DNA of 64,000 nt, from assembly GCA_973895155.1 (NCBI GenBank), contig OZ316895.1, forward strand, positions 20,274,001 through 20,338,000, written 5' to 3'. Position 1 is the first letter of the stretch. The number at the start of each line of letters is the position of its first letter. The position numbers and the translations under genes were made by a program. The stretch comes from Marsupella aquatica. Its lineage: Eukaryota; Marchantiophyta. Of the stretch, positions 25,315 to 38,878 are shown one piece after another. Below the pieces are notes generated by a model. It was not told where the DNA came from, ran no database searches, and saw only the letters and a list, made by a program, of their open reading frames with translations.

Positions 25315-26820
25315 AACTAACTGAGAGCTTCTTTACTAAATGATCTCAGCCTTGCTGGCGCACTAAAAACTTGTTTCAAAAAAAGGCCTTGAACTCCCCA
25401 CTGCGCAAGTATTTATCTTGGTAACGCACCTACCATTTCATTGTAGTGTAAGCCTAAGTCTAACTTAATTGTAATCTGCCTATGTACAATGGGGCAAGAA
25501 CACAAGTGTTGCTCTTACCAGTGGATCCGCAATCCCAACTAATCTAAGTGTCAGGGCCGCCACTTGGCCCTAATCCTAATCCTAAACCTAAAGGTCCGCG
25601 CCCACCCTGCCCATGCACGCCTCCTTCCCCCATGCCCGCCCTCTGTAAAAGGGACGGCCCTCCCTCACCATCATGCCAGTGGTGGTTCATCCCCAATGGA
25701 TGCCCCTAATTCTTCTTCTTTGGCCAATGTTGCAGGTTCGTCATCTGACAGATTACATGCTCCTGACTAGGTCAACCTGTACTTGGCGTTGTCTGGTTTG
25801 ACCTCGGCCTCGGCCTTGGGTTTGGCTTCAGCTACCGTCCTAGCTTGTAGAATTGTTGGGACCATCGCTGCGGCATCAGTACTTGTAGTCTCGGCATCGG
25901 CCTTGTTAATGCCGACATCCCCCTTCTCCCTGTAGTTTTCCTCCTCATAGGCTTGTCCTACGAGGTGGGTTGTCTCCTCTCTTCAAGGTTGCATTCCCGG
26001 TTGCATTTAATGAATATCAATAATCGACAACCTTGAGTCAACTCCAATCATGGCTGCACCCAGTCGGTCTTCTTGGCCGACTTCTAATACTTCCACCTTC
26101 TGCTTGTGCGCCCTCCCCGTGGGGCTTTTTCGCGGGGGGACTGAAATATATTAAATGGCTACGATTCCAAGTAATACTTCCACCTTCACGGCCATGACTT
26201 TGCATAAGGCCGGTGATGCTTTCTACCTCGGCCACAGTGGCTTGGGGAAGTGTGGTGACTCCTGACCCAAAAGGTTTCCGCTCCTTCTTGTCCTTTCCTT
26301 CCAAGGCAGTCGGCGTCTTCCCTTTGCCCATTACTTTTAGCAAGGGCAAGGGTACCACGGCTGGTCTTTCAGCCAGTACAACACCTCGCAACCTTGTTGT
26401 CGCCATCAGGGGTCTACTTGGTGGAGCCAAACACTTTGTTTCCTCCGCTGGTTTCCTTAGCCACTCTGTTTGATTGACCACCCGCCGCTGCAAGTTCTCC
26501 ACCTTCCGCACGGTGTCCTCTAACTCCTCCCGAGTCTCATCCAACTCCCCTTGGGCGGCCTCCAATTCCTTTTTTAAAGCCGTCTTCTCCTCCTTGGCTT
26601 CCTTCAGCTCCTTGTTGAGCTTGATGACGACATCATACTCCATCTTATTCATCTTTTTGTATTGTTGATCGAGCATGTTGTCCTTCCGATACAAGTCGGC
26701 TTGAAAATTGGCTGACAGGGTTGCAAGCTCCTCCTTCAGCAGAGCAATGGCCTCGTGGGTTTTGTCATAGTCGACACACTTATGCTGATAGTCCTGCGGA
26801 ATGGTTCAATAGTGCCTTAA
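25315..26820 (-). pseudogene. Decayed copy of the coiled-coil retroelement ORF
   Basis: The segment is collinear with 61130-62340, from the shared start ACCGAGAGCTTCT / ACTGAGAGCTTCT through the GTGTCAGGGCCGC block into the coding part. The remaining frame (26694-26038, minus) keeps the coiled coil (KNKELKEAKEEKTALKKEL-like heptads, LDETREELEDTVRKVENLQRR) and a short basic GKGKTP segment. The Ala/Glu-rich C-terminus is lost through stops and frame changes around 26160-25780. It shows that the right-edge ORF belongs to a repeated family. Confidence 0.8.
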
Positions 26821-28489
26821 GTGAAAGTATAACTCATTTTTTTGTTCTAGAGAAGGAAGAGTAAGAAAGACATTTTAGTGATAGCAAAGTATTTAGGGTT
26901 TTCAACCCTAAGTAACTAAGGAAAGCTAGTAGGAAATAATGTAAGGGAGGAGATATATTGTTCTAAGAAAGTGTCAAGGGATTAGTAAGGTCTTTATGGT
27001 AGGGCAGCAAATGTTCCATCCTTAGTTACAATAGGTGACTAAGTTGGTCTGGAAAATGACCCGCCACTTGAAGTCTTAGTTTTGGTTAAAGATTTTTCCC
27101 ATAGGTGCTAGGAGGTACTTAGAGCACTCCTCTGAAGTATGACATCAAGTGAGGTCTCAACCTATGATTCCTTGTGTTTTGGTGGGACTTAAATTAACAA
27201 AATAGCGGGTCCCGGAAAAAATAGCTAATGGGTAAAATTTTTGGTCTAGGTCAAAATATAAGCTGACTAGTGTCCCCTCTATTCCTGGAAACTTGTGAAA
27301 AAATTTGGTTACTTTTTAGGAAGCCTGCAAAGTTAAGGAGAATTTTGCAAAACATAATAATTAACCCTTTTCACCTAATTTTAGAAAAGTGGTTATAAGT
27401 GTGTTTTTGTAGATATTAGTAAACCAGGATACACTCCTATGTCCAAGGATTCTAGGGATATACTCAGATGTCCTTTTGGCCTTATGGGTGAATTTTGGCA
27501 AGGGGTACAATACGGGTTGGTGAATTATATTCTTTTCAAAATAACAAAATCCGACTAAGTGTAAAATGTGTCGACGAGGCTACCACGAGGCAGGAATGAG
27601 TCAAGCACAAGGGCGGTTGTGAGATGATTGAATAGACCAGGAAATCACAAGGTGAAGGAGCTTGAGTGGGAGGAGGTTTGGAGGTCAAAGCATGCAACTC
27701 ATGTGTGGCATATTCCAGGGCTTGGAATGAGTCAAAACGACAGGTTGTAGAGTGGGGTATGAACTATAGATTTGGACTATGTGTGTTAGGAGAACTTTGG
27801 TGATTGGACTTTGTGAGTTAGGAGGACTTGGGGGAGGTTTTGTTGACCCCAGATCGAGCTTGGTAGGAGTTTAGTATAAGAAGGAAAGATTTCCCTTTGT
27901 GAAGGACCAGAAGTCTCATTTCTTTAGTGTAAGCTCTACCTTGCCAAGTTGGGGCTAAGTTTGGGAAGGGAGAGGAGGTCCATGCTTAGTGTGGAGAGTG
28001 TGTAGTGACCTTTTGTGTAAGTGTTGAGTATACAATAAGATGAGTTTTCCAATCTTTATTGTGACCATTAAGTGTGAGTGAATTTGAAGTGTAGGAGAGA
28101 AAAAGAAGAATCCATGATAGGATGCAATCTTGGTCTAATCTTGAAGGGGATGTGCTAGTTCACAACCAAGGCTAGGAAGACAAACTACTTTGGGACTTAG
28201 AGAGGGTTGTAGCTTGAGGGTGGAAAGTACCTTCCTTGGTGTGTGGCGTTGAGAAGAAGTAAGAACAAGAGGAAGAATATGATCTGCGGGTTTCAGCTTG
28301 GCCTAGTTTTTTTGGCCGCTGGTCTTATAAAAATCCCCCAAACTTAAAAAAATAAATCATTTTCCAACCCCATTTCCAACAGAGATTTTAAGTAAAGAAT
28401 ACACAAACTTTTGTTTAAAACTGGCTATTTGGTGAAAGATATATGAGACCAACATGAGAGTGGCTCTAACTTGTGAGAGGACGAGTATT
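26821..28489. other. Gene-free interval
   Basis: No open frame over about 60 codons and no recognised repeat. The plus strand is rich in G and T. Confidence 0.5.
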
Positions 28490-28618
28490 GAAGCATCCTG
28501 GCACACGAAGAGTTCATGGTTCTGCTGTGGGAGTACACTTTGGGGCTTGATGTAATGAATAGACATGGCAAATTTTATTTCGATGACAGCAACAATTTTT
28601 TTGTAATATGCCATCGAC
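28490..28618 (+). repeat. 129-bp direct repeat, copy 1
   Basis: Starts GAAGCATCCTGGCACAC and ends AATATGCCAT. It is nearly identical to 29422-29550, with about ten differences, in the same orientation and 0.8 kb apart. Confidence 0.9.
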
Positions 28619-29421
28619 AATTGAATTCAATATGTAGAGCCCAGGACTTTGACATAGTATTCTATGTGGGATATTGTGTGGTCATTGTAACACTCTCGAT
28701 CTGGGTCAGAGGAGTTACACTAGATGAGTTTTCTTTGAGAAGTTATGAGCCTGAATGCCTATTCTTTGAATATTAATAGAGATAGGACAAAAAAAGCCTT
28801 GCAAAAGAATCTATGTCGTTCCCCTTCATCTTTGCCCCATTTGTGTTTTTGATATGCATTTCACTTTCAGTTTTGTCATTATTAGTTTTGTCCGATCCCT
28901 CTTTTTGGTATGCACTTCACTTTCAATTTTGTCATCATTAGTTTTGTCTTGTAGAGTTATAGCCTATAGGCTTCACTCTAGAAGTCTAGACGTCAACTCT
29001 AGTTTCTGTTCACGCTCTATAAATTAGATGTGGAGTAGCCAGGGCATAGCATAGCTGACCTTAATGAAACTAATATTTTTGCACACTTTTGAAGGGTTTG
29101 CAATTTTTGAGAGTAAAGTAAACTCTTGAACACAAAAGAAACACATGTGGAACTAGTACACGAGTTTACACATAAATTTGCAGTGACTCTGAAATCTGTA
29201 TACCTGGTTAATACTGTGGTCCGGTACACCAGGAAATCTCCTAGCCTGGCAGGCTGCCCCCGCTGTGCCCAGGGATCCCCCAGCACTGACTTCTAGCAAT
29301 ATCTCAGGGTAGTCTTCAAATTCAGTGGGTGCTCCGACAGGGAATGCTCAGTTACCTTGCCTAAAAGGGGCATTTTTAATCCTTGCTGGAAAGCATTTTG
29401 TAGATATTTTATAGGGGTAGT

Positions 29422-29550
29422 GAAGCATCCTGGCACACAAAGAGTTCATGGTTCTGCTGTGGGAGTACACTCTGGGGCTTGATCTAATGAATACACATGG
29501 CAAATTCTATTTTGATGACAGCAACAACTTTTTTGTAATATGCCATAGAC
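29422..29550 (+). repeat. 129-bp direct repeat, copy 2
   Basis: Partner of 28490-28618. The 0.8 kb between the copies has no gene. The pair may be the ends of a small element or a local duplication. Confidence 0.9.
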
Positions 29551-30030
29551 CTTGGCTAAATGCAGCATTAAATTATTAGTTTCAGGAAATTTAAATAGCT
29601 TTTTAACTCTAAAGTTGGTTTACCATGTAGGACCCTTACAACACTATGACCCAGCTGACCTCCATGATAAAAAAGTCTATGGTTGGTTCTCACATTGTAG
29701 CTGATGGGGATTTTGTCCATTTAGGCTAGCCTTGTTTTGACCCAAATTTCTTCAATGGTACCTGCAGGAAATTTAGTCAATACCCGTGGCTTGGAGCTTT
29801 AGTTTCCTTAATATAAGATGAGGAACTTCTACAGTAACACAAACCATGCAGGACAGTATAATGTTTTTGGTCAGTCATATCCTTGAGCTTTGGAAGCCAA
29901 CCAACCTCTGCATGCTTCCACTTTAGGTTGTGCACACAAGTTTTTCCTGCCAAGTAACCAGCTCATTAGCCCGGGTGGCTACTCGAAGGGGATCAACAAG
30001 TTGGTCACAAGTTATTTGCTAGACAGGTGA

Positions 30031-30116
30031 GGGTACCACCTCACATATGCTTCTGGAGAGCTACTGCCCCCAAGGGTACCTCCTCACATATGATTCTGGA
30101 GATCTAGTGCCCCCCC
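30031..30116 (+). repeat. Two-copy 43-bp tandem repeat
   Basis: GGGTACC.CCTCACATATG.TTCTGGAGA is repeated at 30031 and 30074 with several substitutions. No coding sense is apparent. Confidence 0.8.
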
Positions 30117-30410
30117 AACTTTGGTGTGGTTATCTTACCCCAACAAGGTCTCTTTGCGCTGTCCTCTATCATGCTCATAGGCATCGGGGCACTGACCCTA
30201 ATAAAATCTCATCATCCTCAAACAGAGTTTAGGGCCGCCCCCTGCGACCAAATCTCAGGCACTGTTGCAGCAAGAGTCCCTGCGTGGCAGTTTTCAGGCC
30301 CAGCCATGGCTTCCGCTACCCACTACTACCTCAGCCACGAGGATGAGTCCAGCCACTGTGGCTAAGTCTTTCCCAACTTCACTTGCCCATAACCTGAAAT
30401 CCTAACATCC

Positions 30411-30464
30411 ATTGGAGATGTATCTTAGGGGGTTCCGATTGGAGATGTATCTTAGGGGGTTCAG
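30411..30464 (+). repeat. Two-copy 27-bp tandem repeat
   Basis: ATTGGAGATGTATCTTAGGG is followed by GGTTC.G; the unit is repeated once directly, with a partial third start. A recent duplication. Confidence 0.85.
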
Positions 30465-31527
30465 ATTGGGCTCATCTTTAAGTTATGGGGTCTGACTCCT
30501 TATCAACTTCCCAAGATGGTGCTTCCATGCCTTGGATTTCCTTGGCTAGAGAGTAATCACGAGAAGGTCCTTTGCACCTTATAAGTAAGATTTCACTATG
30601 ATTGTTGTTTGGGTGAACCTATTGAATTGGAGGTATATGCTTGATGGGACCCTAGCCTTCCAGTCATGATTCTAATTTTGCAAACCTCCAAGAACTAAAG
30701 TAAAATGCTACACAAACCCACTATCATGTAGACATAGATTCTCTAAGACTTTATAATCATCTGAAAACACAATACATTTATGTCTTCAAACACATGTTCA
30801 AACACACATGTACATGCCTTGGACTATAACTGGCCACCAACAAAGTGCAATGGGAGCATACAATTAGGCACCATACAAGAATATGTGCATTACCTACACA
30901 GAGAGCTTGGTTTGTATCAAATTTCTGTGGGGGCATCGTTTGTAACAAAGTTTGTAGGGACTCATCACATATATTTGTTTAGGGTCCCATCAAGCATATA
31001 CCTCATTGAATTGTGGCCCACCAGCTCCATTTCCTTGTGATTATAATTCAAGTGATCCTCCAGAATCTCCTGAATCTCAACACCCCACCATGGTCAAAAT
31101 GCTTCCCAACAAAAAAGTATGTTCATCCAAGGCAAAATTAGTCTCTGACCTTAGTTCCCACCCTCTGTACATATTGTGATTCGACTGGGCACCCATGCAT
31201 ACCAGAAAGGAAACTGGTGCATGAAACCATGGAAGCTTCCACTTCTTAATTTTCACGTGTACATGTCTCACTTTCCATGTGCACGCGTATAGAGAACCTA
31301 CGTAATAATGTATACGAAAAACACTCTAGGAATCCCAAATCGGGAGCAAAATACAGACGAAAATGTTATCGTTGGAAGCTCTCGAGGCAAGAACGCCGCT
31401 TCCTACATCCTGTTCAACCTCACCTAAGCCAATAGGAGGGAACCTTGACAACTTCTCAGCTTATAACAATTGAACAGCCTCCATCAAAGCAATGGCTCCT
31501 TCCCGGTTGGCTCCAGCGGTTGACTTT

Positions 31528-34500
31528 CTAAGGTCTCAGGGCGGGCATTTGTTGTTTCTTCACATGCCGAGTTCCCCTCACCATACTGCAAAACAAAACA
31601 GATCCATAACTAATCAGAATTCCACATTGCGCCTTCAAAATGTGAGACACTTCGCCTAAGTAAACCTAGTGGGCCAGGAAACTGAGCAGACGGGTGGATA
31701 GACATTAACGCTCTTCATTACAGCACCTAATACATTAAATCGCAGAAAATTGACGCACCTTATATCATGTGGAGTAATAAATATCGATTGGGATCCCTCT
31801 TGAAGGGCAAATTCCACAACGGTATCGAGGCTGATTTTCCTGCTGACAGCATCCTGCGAATAATAATAACGGTTTGCTTGAGAACGCTTTACGTGAATCT
31901 TCCAGAAAATTCTGCAAACGAGACCTTGCTAGAATTTAAGAGGAACAAGAGACTCACGCAATCGTCATCTGGTGCACTGCTGTTTACGAGAATGACCATT
32001 CCCGACAATCATTAAGGTCAAATTGATTGCCCGGTAAAAATCTCTAACTTGACGTTAAAGAAGATCAGTCCATCGGTTTTGCTACTAAAGACTTGTAATC
32101 TGACTTACCATGAAGACGTCAAACTCATCCATTGCTCGAAAGGGCGCCTCGGTCATGTTATGAAGTGCGAGAGCAAATGCCAAAGTGGTGAAAGACCTTT
32201 CACTCCCTGAGAGTGCTCGTGCGTCTCTCACTGATGTATTGGAAGCATCGTGCGGCATTTGAACCTGCACGTGCAAGACAAGTTAGCCAGATCTGCTAAC
32301 CATCAGAAAACTGACCAAGTCATGAAGCTCCGTGGTTGTTTTTGGCACCATGACCAGTTCCCTTAATTGCAATAGAAGGGAAAGAATATGGCCTGGCCTG
32401 AAAAACAGGACGATTTCGAAAGTAAGATCTTACACTCAAATTTAGTGTCGTCTTTTCGTAGTCAACTTTGACATGGCCACCATACCCTTCCGTCCTAGAT
32501 GCTCATTGAATCTGAAAGCGGAAAACCCACACCAGTTATAGAAGTAAGAGAGCTAGAATCTGAAAGACGTGAAAGAAGCCAAAACCTTTCAGTCGATCAA
32601 CCAGAAAAACAACCACATATCTAATTTCTGAGTTGGATGCGTACCCCCATAAGAGCTCACGTCGCAAGTGCGTACAGTTCTCACCATACTTTTTCTTTCG
32701 TTCTTGCAAAGCTCCATTGAGCATCTGCATGCAACACACGATCCGAGACAGGCTAGCCGATGTGAAAAAGTGCCTTTGGGTACACTTGGACTAAATTTTC
32801 GTGTAGTGCAAGAACTCTGCTGTAATAGGTACTTTTAGGCTAATTTTCGTGTAGTGCAAGAGATCTGCTGTGATGGGTACTTTTGGACTCATTTTCGTGT
32901 AGTGCAAGAGATCTGCTGTGATAGGACTCCAAACAAACAAAAAAGCGCCTGTTCACATGGGTGATGTTAAGGCGGTGAGCACATCTTATGCGTAAATTGA
33001 CATGCGTCTAACTATAGCACTATGCTGATCTGGAGACACTTTCATAACAAAAAGAGTGGCAGTCAGTGCAGGATTCAGGAGTACTTACATCCAGTTTCTC
33101 TTTTAAGCTCGTAAACCATCTTTCTCTGGAAGCGATTTTCCTCTTGATTTTAGTTTGTTTTTTGATCAACTTCTCGATTGGTTCACTTTCACTGGAAAAT
33201 GAAGAACATGGAAATGTCTTCTGACCCAAGGGATGGCCACCTTGTTTCCAAGTACCCAACAGAAAAATCTAGGCAGATATTGCACCACAATGTCATCTGA
33301 ATGCCCTTTTACTGAGAATGATGATGGATACTGTCAGTAAATGTGCTCAAAACTTGCATCCTCGTCAATAGCGGATGAACATACTTTTGCTGCCTTTCCA
33401 CCTTCGCAGCTAGTCTCCTCATCTGATTGCTGAGCTGGTCTCTTGTCCTCGTATCCTCACCAAGTCGTTCCCTGTCCTCTTCTGGACATATTTTGATGGC
33501 AGTCTCACGGTGTTCCTATCAAGATCAGACACACAAAAACACACAAGAAGCGATTGGCATAAGTTTTCGCTTCCTTGAACCTGAACGTAGTTCAGAATTG
33601 TCGCCAAATCGATGAACGAAAGTGAAATTTAGACAATCACACTGTCCCAGGACCTGCATTTCTGGAGAGGGCTGTAGATCACAAAGTCTCCAATAACCAG
33701 GTTGAATTATTCTATTCGAAAACGAACTCCACTACAATTTTATGGAAACTGAAACAGTTAAACGTGTCTCCAGGAAGGTAGCGTGCCCAGTCGATTCCTC
33801 ATTAAATTGTTTAGAATGTTCATAACGAACAAATCAGCATCTCGCGATGATTAACATTCAGAAAACTTCTACATTGCATAATCATAACAATTCACAGGAG
33901 TCTAAGCGTTCGCATCACACCTCCAGCGCCTTCTTACATCTTCAGTTAACTTCTTTTGCCTTTGAATTGTCAAGACAACCACAAGCACAATAACTATCAA
34001 TTAGCCTTTCAAAGACCGTTAATCAATGCAATGAGAGCTTGAAACGATCCTCCTGAATTCTTGAAATGCGCCAATGATTTTAGAGACAAGAAGAATCTAT
34101 ATGCATGAACGCTACGAGAGAAAACAATGCTTTCAGGGAAATAAGAAGTAAAAGACAAACTGCTGAATATGAGATTAAAAACACCAACTCCTACGGTACC
34201 GAAAGAAACTTACTTGGTCAGCCTCCAAAATCTCTTGATTAAGCGTTACCAGTTCCTGCTTTGCAACTCGTAAAGACTCAACATCTCCTCTAATAGATTC
34301 TGCAAGTTACGGAGTTCAAAAGATCTTTATACAGTTAAAGGATATTTAAAAATAAAGCCAGTTATATATCCAGAAATAATAGTAATTCAAAAATCAGTCT
34401 GTTGTTAAATAACTTCTAACGCAATGAAAGAAAACTGGTCCGAAACGTAACTTATGAAAAGTGCATTTTACCAATCCATTGATCATTCTCAAGTTTAGCA

Positions 34501-35083
34501 GCATCCCATTTCAACTTAGCTAAGTCCAGCTTCACTTGGGACTTCTCCAACGCCTCTTGCTTGGATTGTATCTCTTCACGGGCTCTCTAAATCCAAAACA
34601 CAAAGATCACCATGGTTATGTTCTGAAACTATTATTTTGCTGTCATTTGAAGTATAGAAGAAAGTGCACTTTTAGTATAAATCAACTAGAATTACAATAA
34701 TTTGCGTGCATTGATTTTGTAAAGCTTTGCAATGACTAAAACCTACCAATTCCACCAAAGTCTACCATACCTAGTGACCAAGTACCCTGACTATAAATTG
34801 CCTGCCGCTTGCGTTAACGAAAACTAAGACAAACTTTAACGTTTTAGAATTCAAATTGAGACTCTAATGCAGACTAATGGATGAATATAATCGTTTAGGT
34901 CTACTGCTGCAAAAGCAGAGCATTCCGTAGCATGCCTGCAATCGTACTAACCACAGTCTCCTGTTCGAGCTCGAGCATATTTGATTCTTTATTCAAGTCA
35001 GGCTCAATGGATACAGCCTTTCTCAAATCCCGGAGTGCAACCTCCCGACTTTGCAAAGCCCGTTCTTCGTTTCTTTTCCTACG
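31528..35083 (-). pseudogene. SMC6: SMC6 C-terminal half, spliced, frameshifted
   Basis: Nine exons match the C-terminal coiled coil and ATPase head of plant SMC6, the SMC5/6 DNA-repair subunit: 35083-34952, 34586-34472, 34299-34214, 33515-33385, 33191-33089, 32724-32645, 32511-32434, 32264-32109, 31853-31759, with a last short exon 31585-31528 ending in TAG. All have GT-AG borders and fitting phases. Landmarks are KICPEEDRERLG, LRRELLWGFNEHLGRKG, VQMPHDAS, the signature LSGSERS (normally LSGGERS), Walker B AMDEFDVFM, and ITPHDI. In exon 32511-32434 one base is missing near 32478-32484, so FNEHLGRKG and GHVKVDYEKTTLNLS lie in different frames. About 40 residues between 34214 and 33515 were not located. 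The hinge, N-terminal coil and Walker A are absent upstream. Introns show a DNA-level copy, not a retrocopy. The frame break could be an assembly error, but the missing half supports a pseudogene. Confidence 0.92.
32779..32924 (-). repeat. Three-copy 48-49-bp tandem repeat in SMC6 intron
   Basis: GGTAC...TTTTCGTGTAGTGCAAGA.CTCTGCTGT.AT is repeated at 32779, 32828 and 32876 just upstream of the exon ending at 32724. Copies 2 and 3 are closer to each other than to copy 1. Confidence 0.85.
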
Positions 35084-38000
35084 CTGCAAAATAATTCAAG
35101 AAGCAAATCAGTTATCCCTTCACGCAACACATCAACAACAAAACATATACAGCCATCACGAGAAGTACTTTCAATGCAACTTGAGTCATCTAGCATCCCT
35201 TCGATACCGTGGAGGAAACCGTCGAGCACAGTTTTGCTGAAGTGCAATTTAGCTACCCACACATTAAACAGTAGTTCACATTGCAGCTGGTTTTGCGATT
35301 GATGTTAATTATGATTGCCATGGTAAGTTTGGCAACTATTTCAAGTGTCAAACATTGACTTGTACATTTTTGAATTTTGTTTTCTTTAGATTTGGAGGTC
35401 CATCCAGGCTTCAGTTTCTAGATATATAACTGCCTCTAAAGTAACATGGGGGTCCAAGGATTAATTGAGATGCGTGAAAGATCTTGATAAGCAATCTATT
35501 CTGATGGTGGATTTGTTACTTGGTGCATTGGGGGGCAGCCATTCTAAACCTGGATCAAGGGAAAATTCCTTTTAATTGATGTCATTTCTGTGCCTTCAAA
35601 TTGCACTTCTTAGCTGCAACCTTGTGATGTCATTCTGCAAGGGCCTTTCAAGGCTGCTATTCACTGAAGATGGTTGCTTGACTAACCCTTGATGCTCTTT
35701 GTCTTAGTTGAGACTCACATAAGTCCTGTGTGCAATGTGCTTTGTGATTCGTTGCTGTTTGGATGGGAGCATGTACACCAAAAAATTCATGATCTCAAAA
35801 GGTTAAGAGAAGTTCAGGGTGCCTAAAGCATGGAGCTGGGAGGCTCAACAATAGCTAAGGCCATGCATGAAAACTAACCTTGCTCACAATTATTTAACCC
35901 TACTAAGATGGTGTTTGTGAAGGAGGGCAAGTATCCAAATGGAACCCTATGATACAGGAGATGTCACACAAACTCGTTGCACGCTGAATTAAGTTGGTGA
36001 GCCACACAACATTTATCAAGAAGGCTACCTCACCAGGGAGGAAGGAGACCATCACAAAAATCATTTGGGTCATTTTGATGTTTATTTAATGTAGAATAGA
36101 ATAGTGCAAATTTTTACATCTGTTTGATGTCATTTCTACAACACCCCATTACAATAAACTTCACCTAAAACATTGGATATACAATCACATTGACATTGAA
36201 CATATATACATCTAATGCAAATTGGAGGTTAATATCCAAAATGCTCCAAGTCAATTTGATATACATTTCTATACACTACCAATGTGGATATCAAATGGAT
36301 ATACAACCCACTAATGTGATGAAGGAAGATGTTTTCCACAAAGCCATGGTTGCGGCAGCTGCTGCCAGGCATTTGAGATGTTGTCGGGGATGCTGCAGAG
36401 GATCAAGGCCAACGGTGAAGTGAGAGGGGCACATGATGGGTAGACCACATATTCATCAGCAATTGAGTGGAGAACTCTTGCAAGAATGCAAAATGCCTTA
36501 CAAGAAATGATTATTTTATTTGTGTCCAGTTTGGTGTGATAATGCCCTCTGTGATTTTTCACTTTGAAATTTCACTACAGTCTTGGAGAAGAAGGCGCAC
36601 CCAAAATTTAGATCAACTCATTACAAAAATTCTCATTCTTGCATATTCTTGCCTATTAATCAACAAGAAATATGGCTAGAAAACCCTGAAGCAGTTCAAA
36701 CAAGGGGGCCACATTTCATACATAAACACTTTAGTGAGAGTTTCCACTTTACATGTTTGAGGCATTCATTTTCTACTATACACATCTTGCTCTGGGGAGT
36801 ACATTATGCAATGACCCATCAATCTAGGCATATATGTTACTCAAAGTCTGAAGTCCAAGCACCCTGGCCAACTGTAGGTGTTGGTTTTTGACAAACTTGT
36901 GTAGTTATCTGGACAACTTCTGTATCTTTGTTTAATTTCAAATAATGCCAGCGTAGTCTCTGTTGTCCGGTCTACCATCTCACAAAGTCAAAGATGGTTT
37001 GCTCCATTTCCAATGAACACAAAATGGTCAAATATTATAAACTAACTGGAAACAATGATTCACTTTTGTGAAGGGAGCTCAGGAATTCGGCCATGAACCA
37101 CAAATTACCACCTTGGGAAAAAAGTCTTCAGTTTTGTGAATGACACCCCAGTAGGTTAATGGACTAAAAATGGATTCAAAATGATAAAACAAAAAAATGA
37201 AACAAAAGCCTGGATGGACTGGCACGTTTGCCCCGGTTATCTCCATGGACTGTGACAGGGGACATACAATTTTACACCTAATCATGAGATAATTCAACTG
37301 CAAATGGATGACAAATTCTCTCATTAATTGTCAATCTACATTTATGTCAATCTAAGAACTCTAAGAACGTTATGTGTTCACCTCAAAGCCAAATTGAAAA
37401 TGTAAATGGGATAGAGTGAAGATGCACATTTAAAATCTTTCGTAGCTCTGCAATGGCAAAGTACTCGAAGCGCTCCTTGTAACAAGAGCAACACTATATG
37501 AAAAATATGAGTTCTGGTAGCTTTGTTTCCAAAAAATTACTTGTAGTTTTTCTCTGAGAAATTTTAGTAGCGCCACCTGAAAAATTGAATTCATCAACTC
37601 CCCCACAAAATTCTCAAGTAGCTCTATAGCAATAAATTAATTAAAACACTATTTAGAACAAGAACAATGATCTCTAAAAATTGTATTCCCACAACAATGC
37701 TTATGCAAATTGGAATTTACTTGGCTCCACAATGAAAAAATTACTATAATCCTGGTAACAAGAGCAATGCTCTAAAAGAAACAACATCATGTAAAAACAT
37801 TTTTGGAAGTCGTATAGTCATTCCATAAACCATCAATGCACTAGAATCTCAAAAAAATAGATAGAACAATTGTAATTCATTTTATGAAAATTTGAGTTTA
37901 TCTAGGCTTTAGATTTGACCCCCTAACCTCCTTGGTGGGAATTGTTTCCTTGGTTCATGAGTCATTGTGTTACTTTCGTCCCTTTTTGCAGGCCTTATAA

Positions 38001-38878
38001 ACATAAAAATATATTTTTGAGTACATTAGATTAATTTGGTTTTTATCATTGAGCAAATTACTTGATACGGTATGAGTAAAATGTGAAGCACTCAATCTAC
38101 TCAAAATGTCATCTCCCATGAAAGTTAGATAAGGTATTTACATAAGTACCTAAATGTGCTTTACATTTTATCTTTTTTATTAAACTCTAAAAAAATGGTT
38201 AGAATAACTTTGTGGAGGGGAAAGAGTTGGAAGAATGAAGCGCAGCCTTCAATTAAAGTGCTTTGGCCTCTGTCAACGTATCTTTAAGACAAAAATGGTG
38301 ACATAGTTTACTGACAAGGAAAATGCTGGGACAGAGGTGATGATTTGGTTGCTTACAGTGTGATGTTAGGACAGAAGTGTAAAAAACAATATTCAGGCAT
38401 AATTTAGGTTTCAGTCAAGTCCATGCAGGTTTGGTTTATCCATGAGGGCTTCATGGAGAACGTGCAGGTCCATCCTGGCTTTAAGTTCCAAAAAAAATGG
38501 ACTAAAAATGATCAAAAGCCAGTTTACAAGTCAAATTCCAGTCAAGACCATAAAAGGTGCCCAGTGAAGTCTATTCTGGCATTCTCCACGAGTCCATCCA
38601 AGCTTTGGACTCCATGAAACCCCACAACAAACCTTTAGGTCCATCTGGCTTTATTTTCCATATTATCCTCTACATTTACTAGAAATAAAAATAGAGTGAT
38701 GAATAGTGAGTTCTTACTGTCATCACTGTGTAAGCCAAATGAGCCAATGATTGGTCAGCAAACCGACGGCGGATCTTCTTTGAGGTTCCCGCGTTCAAGG
38801 ATTTTCGATTTGGATACCTTTTTATTACTTGTAGACGTTCGCTCGCTCAGATTAGATGTTTGCTCCGTATGTTTGACG
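35084..38878. other. Gene-free interval upstream of SMC6 remnant, with scattered short repeats
   Basis: I searched here for further SMC6 exons and saw none. A word like GGTCCATCC(A/T)GGCTT recurs at about 35397, 38467 and 38637 and inverted near 37209, suggesting degraded copies of one repeat. Around 36360-36540 the plus strand has a short coding-like stretch (FEMLSGMLQRIKANGEV) with a stop in it, unassigned. Confidence 0.4.

Noticed and set aside
33901-33990. Possible missing SMC6 exon (KKLTEDVRRRWR)
   Set aside because: Too short, poor acceptor, and weak resemblance to the expected 40 residues.
35023-35262. Minus-strand ORF just upstream of an SMC6 exon as an extra SMC6 exon
   Set aside because: The sequence does not resemble the SMC6 coiled coil, and the exon at 34952-35083 already has a good acceptor; best read as intron.
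36190-36891. Short plus and minus ORFs as genes
   Set aside because: No family resemblance and interrupted frames; treated as repeat debris.
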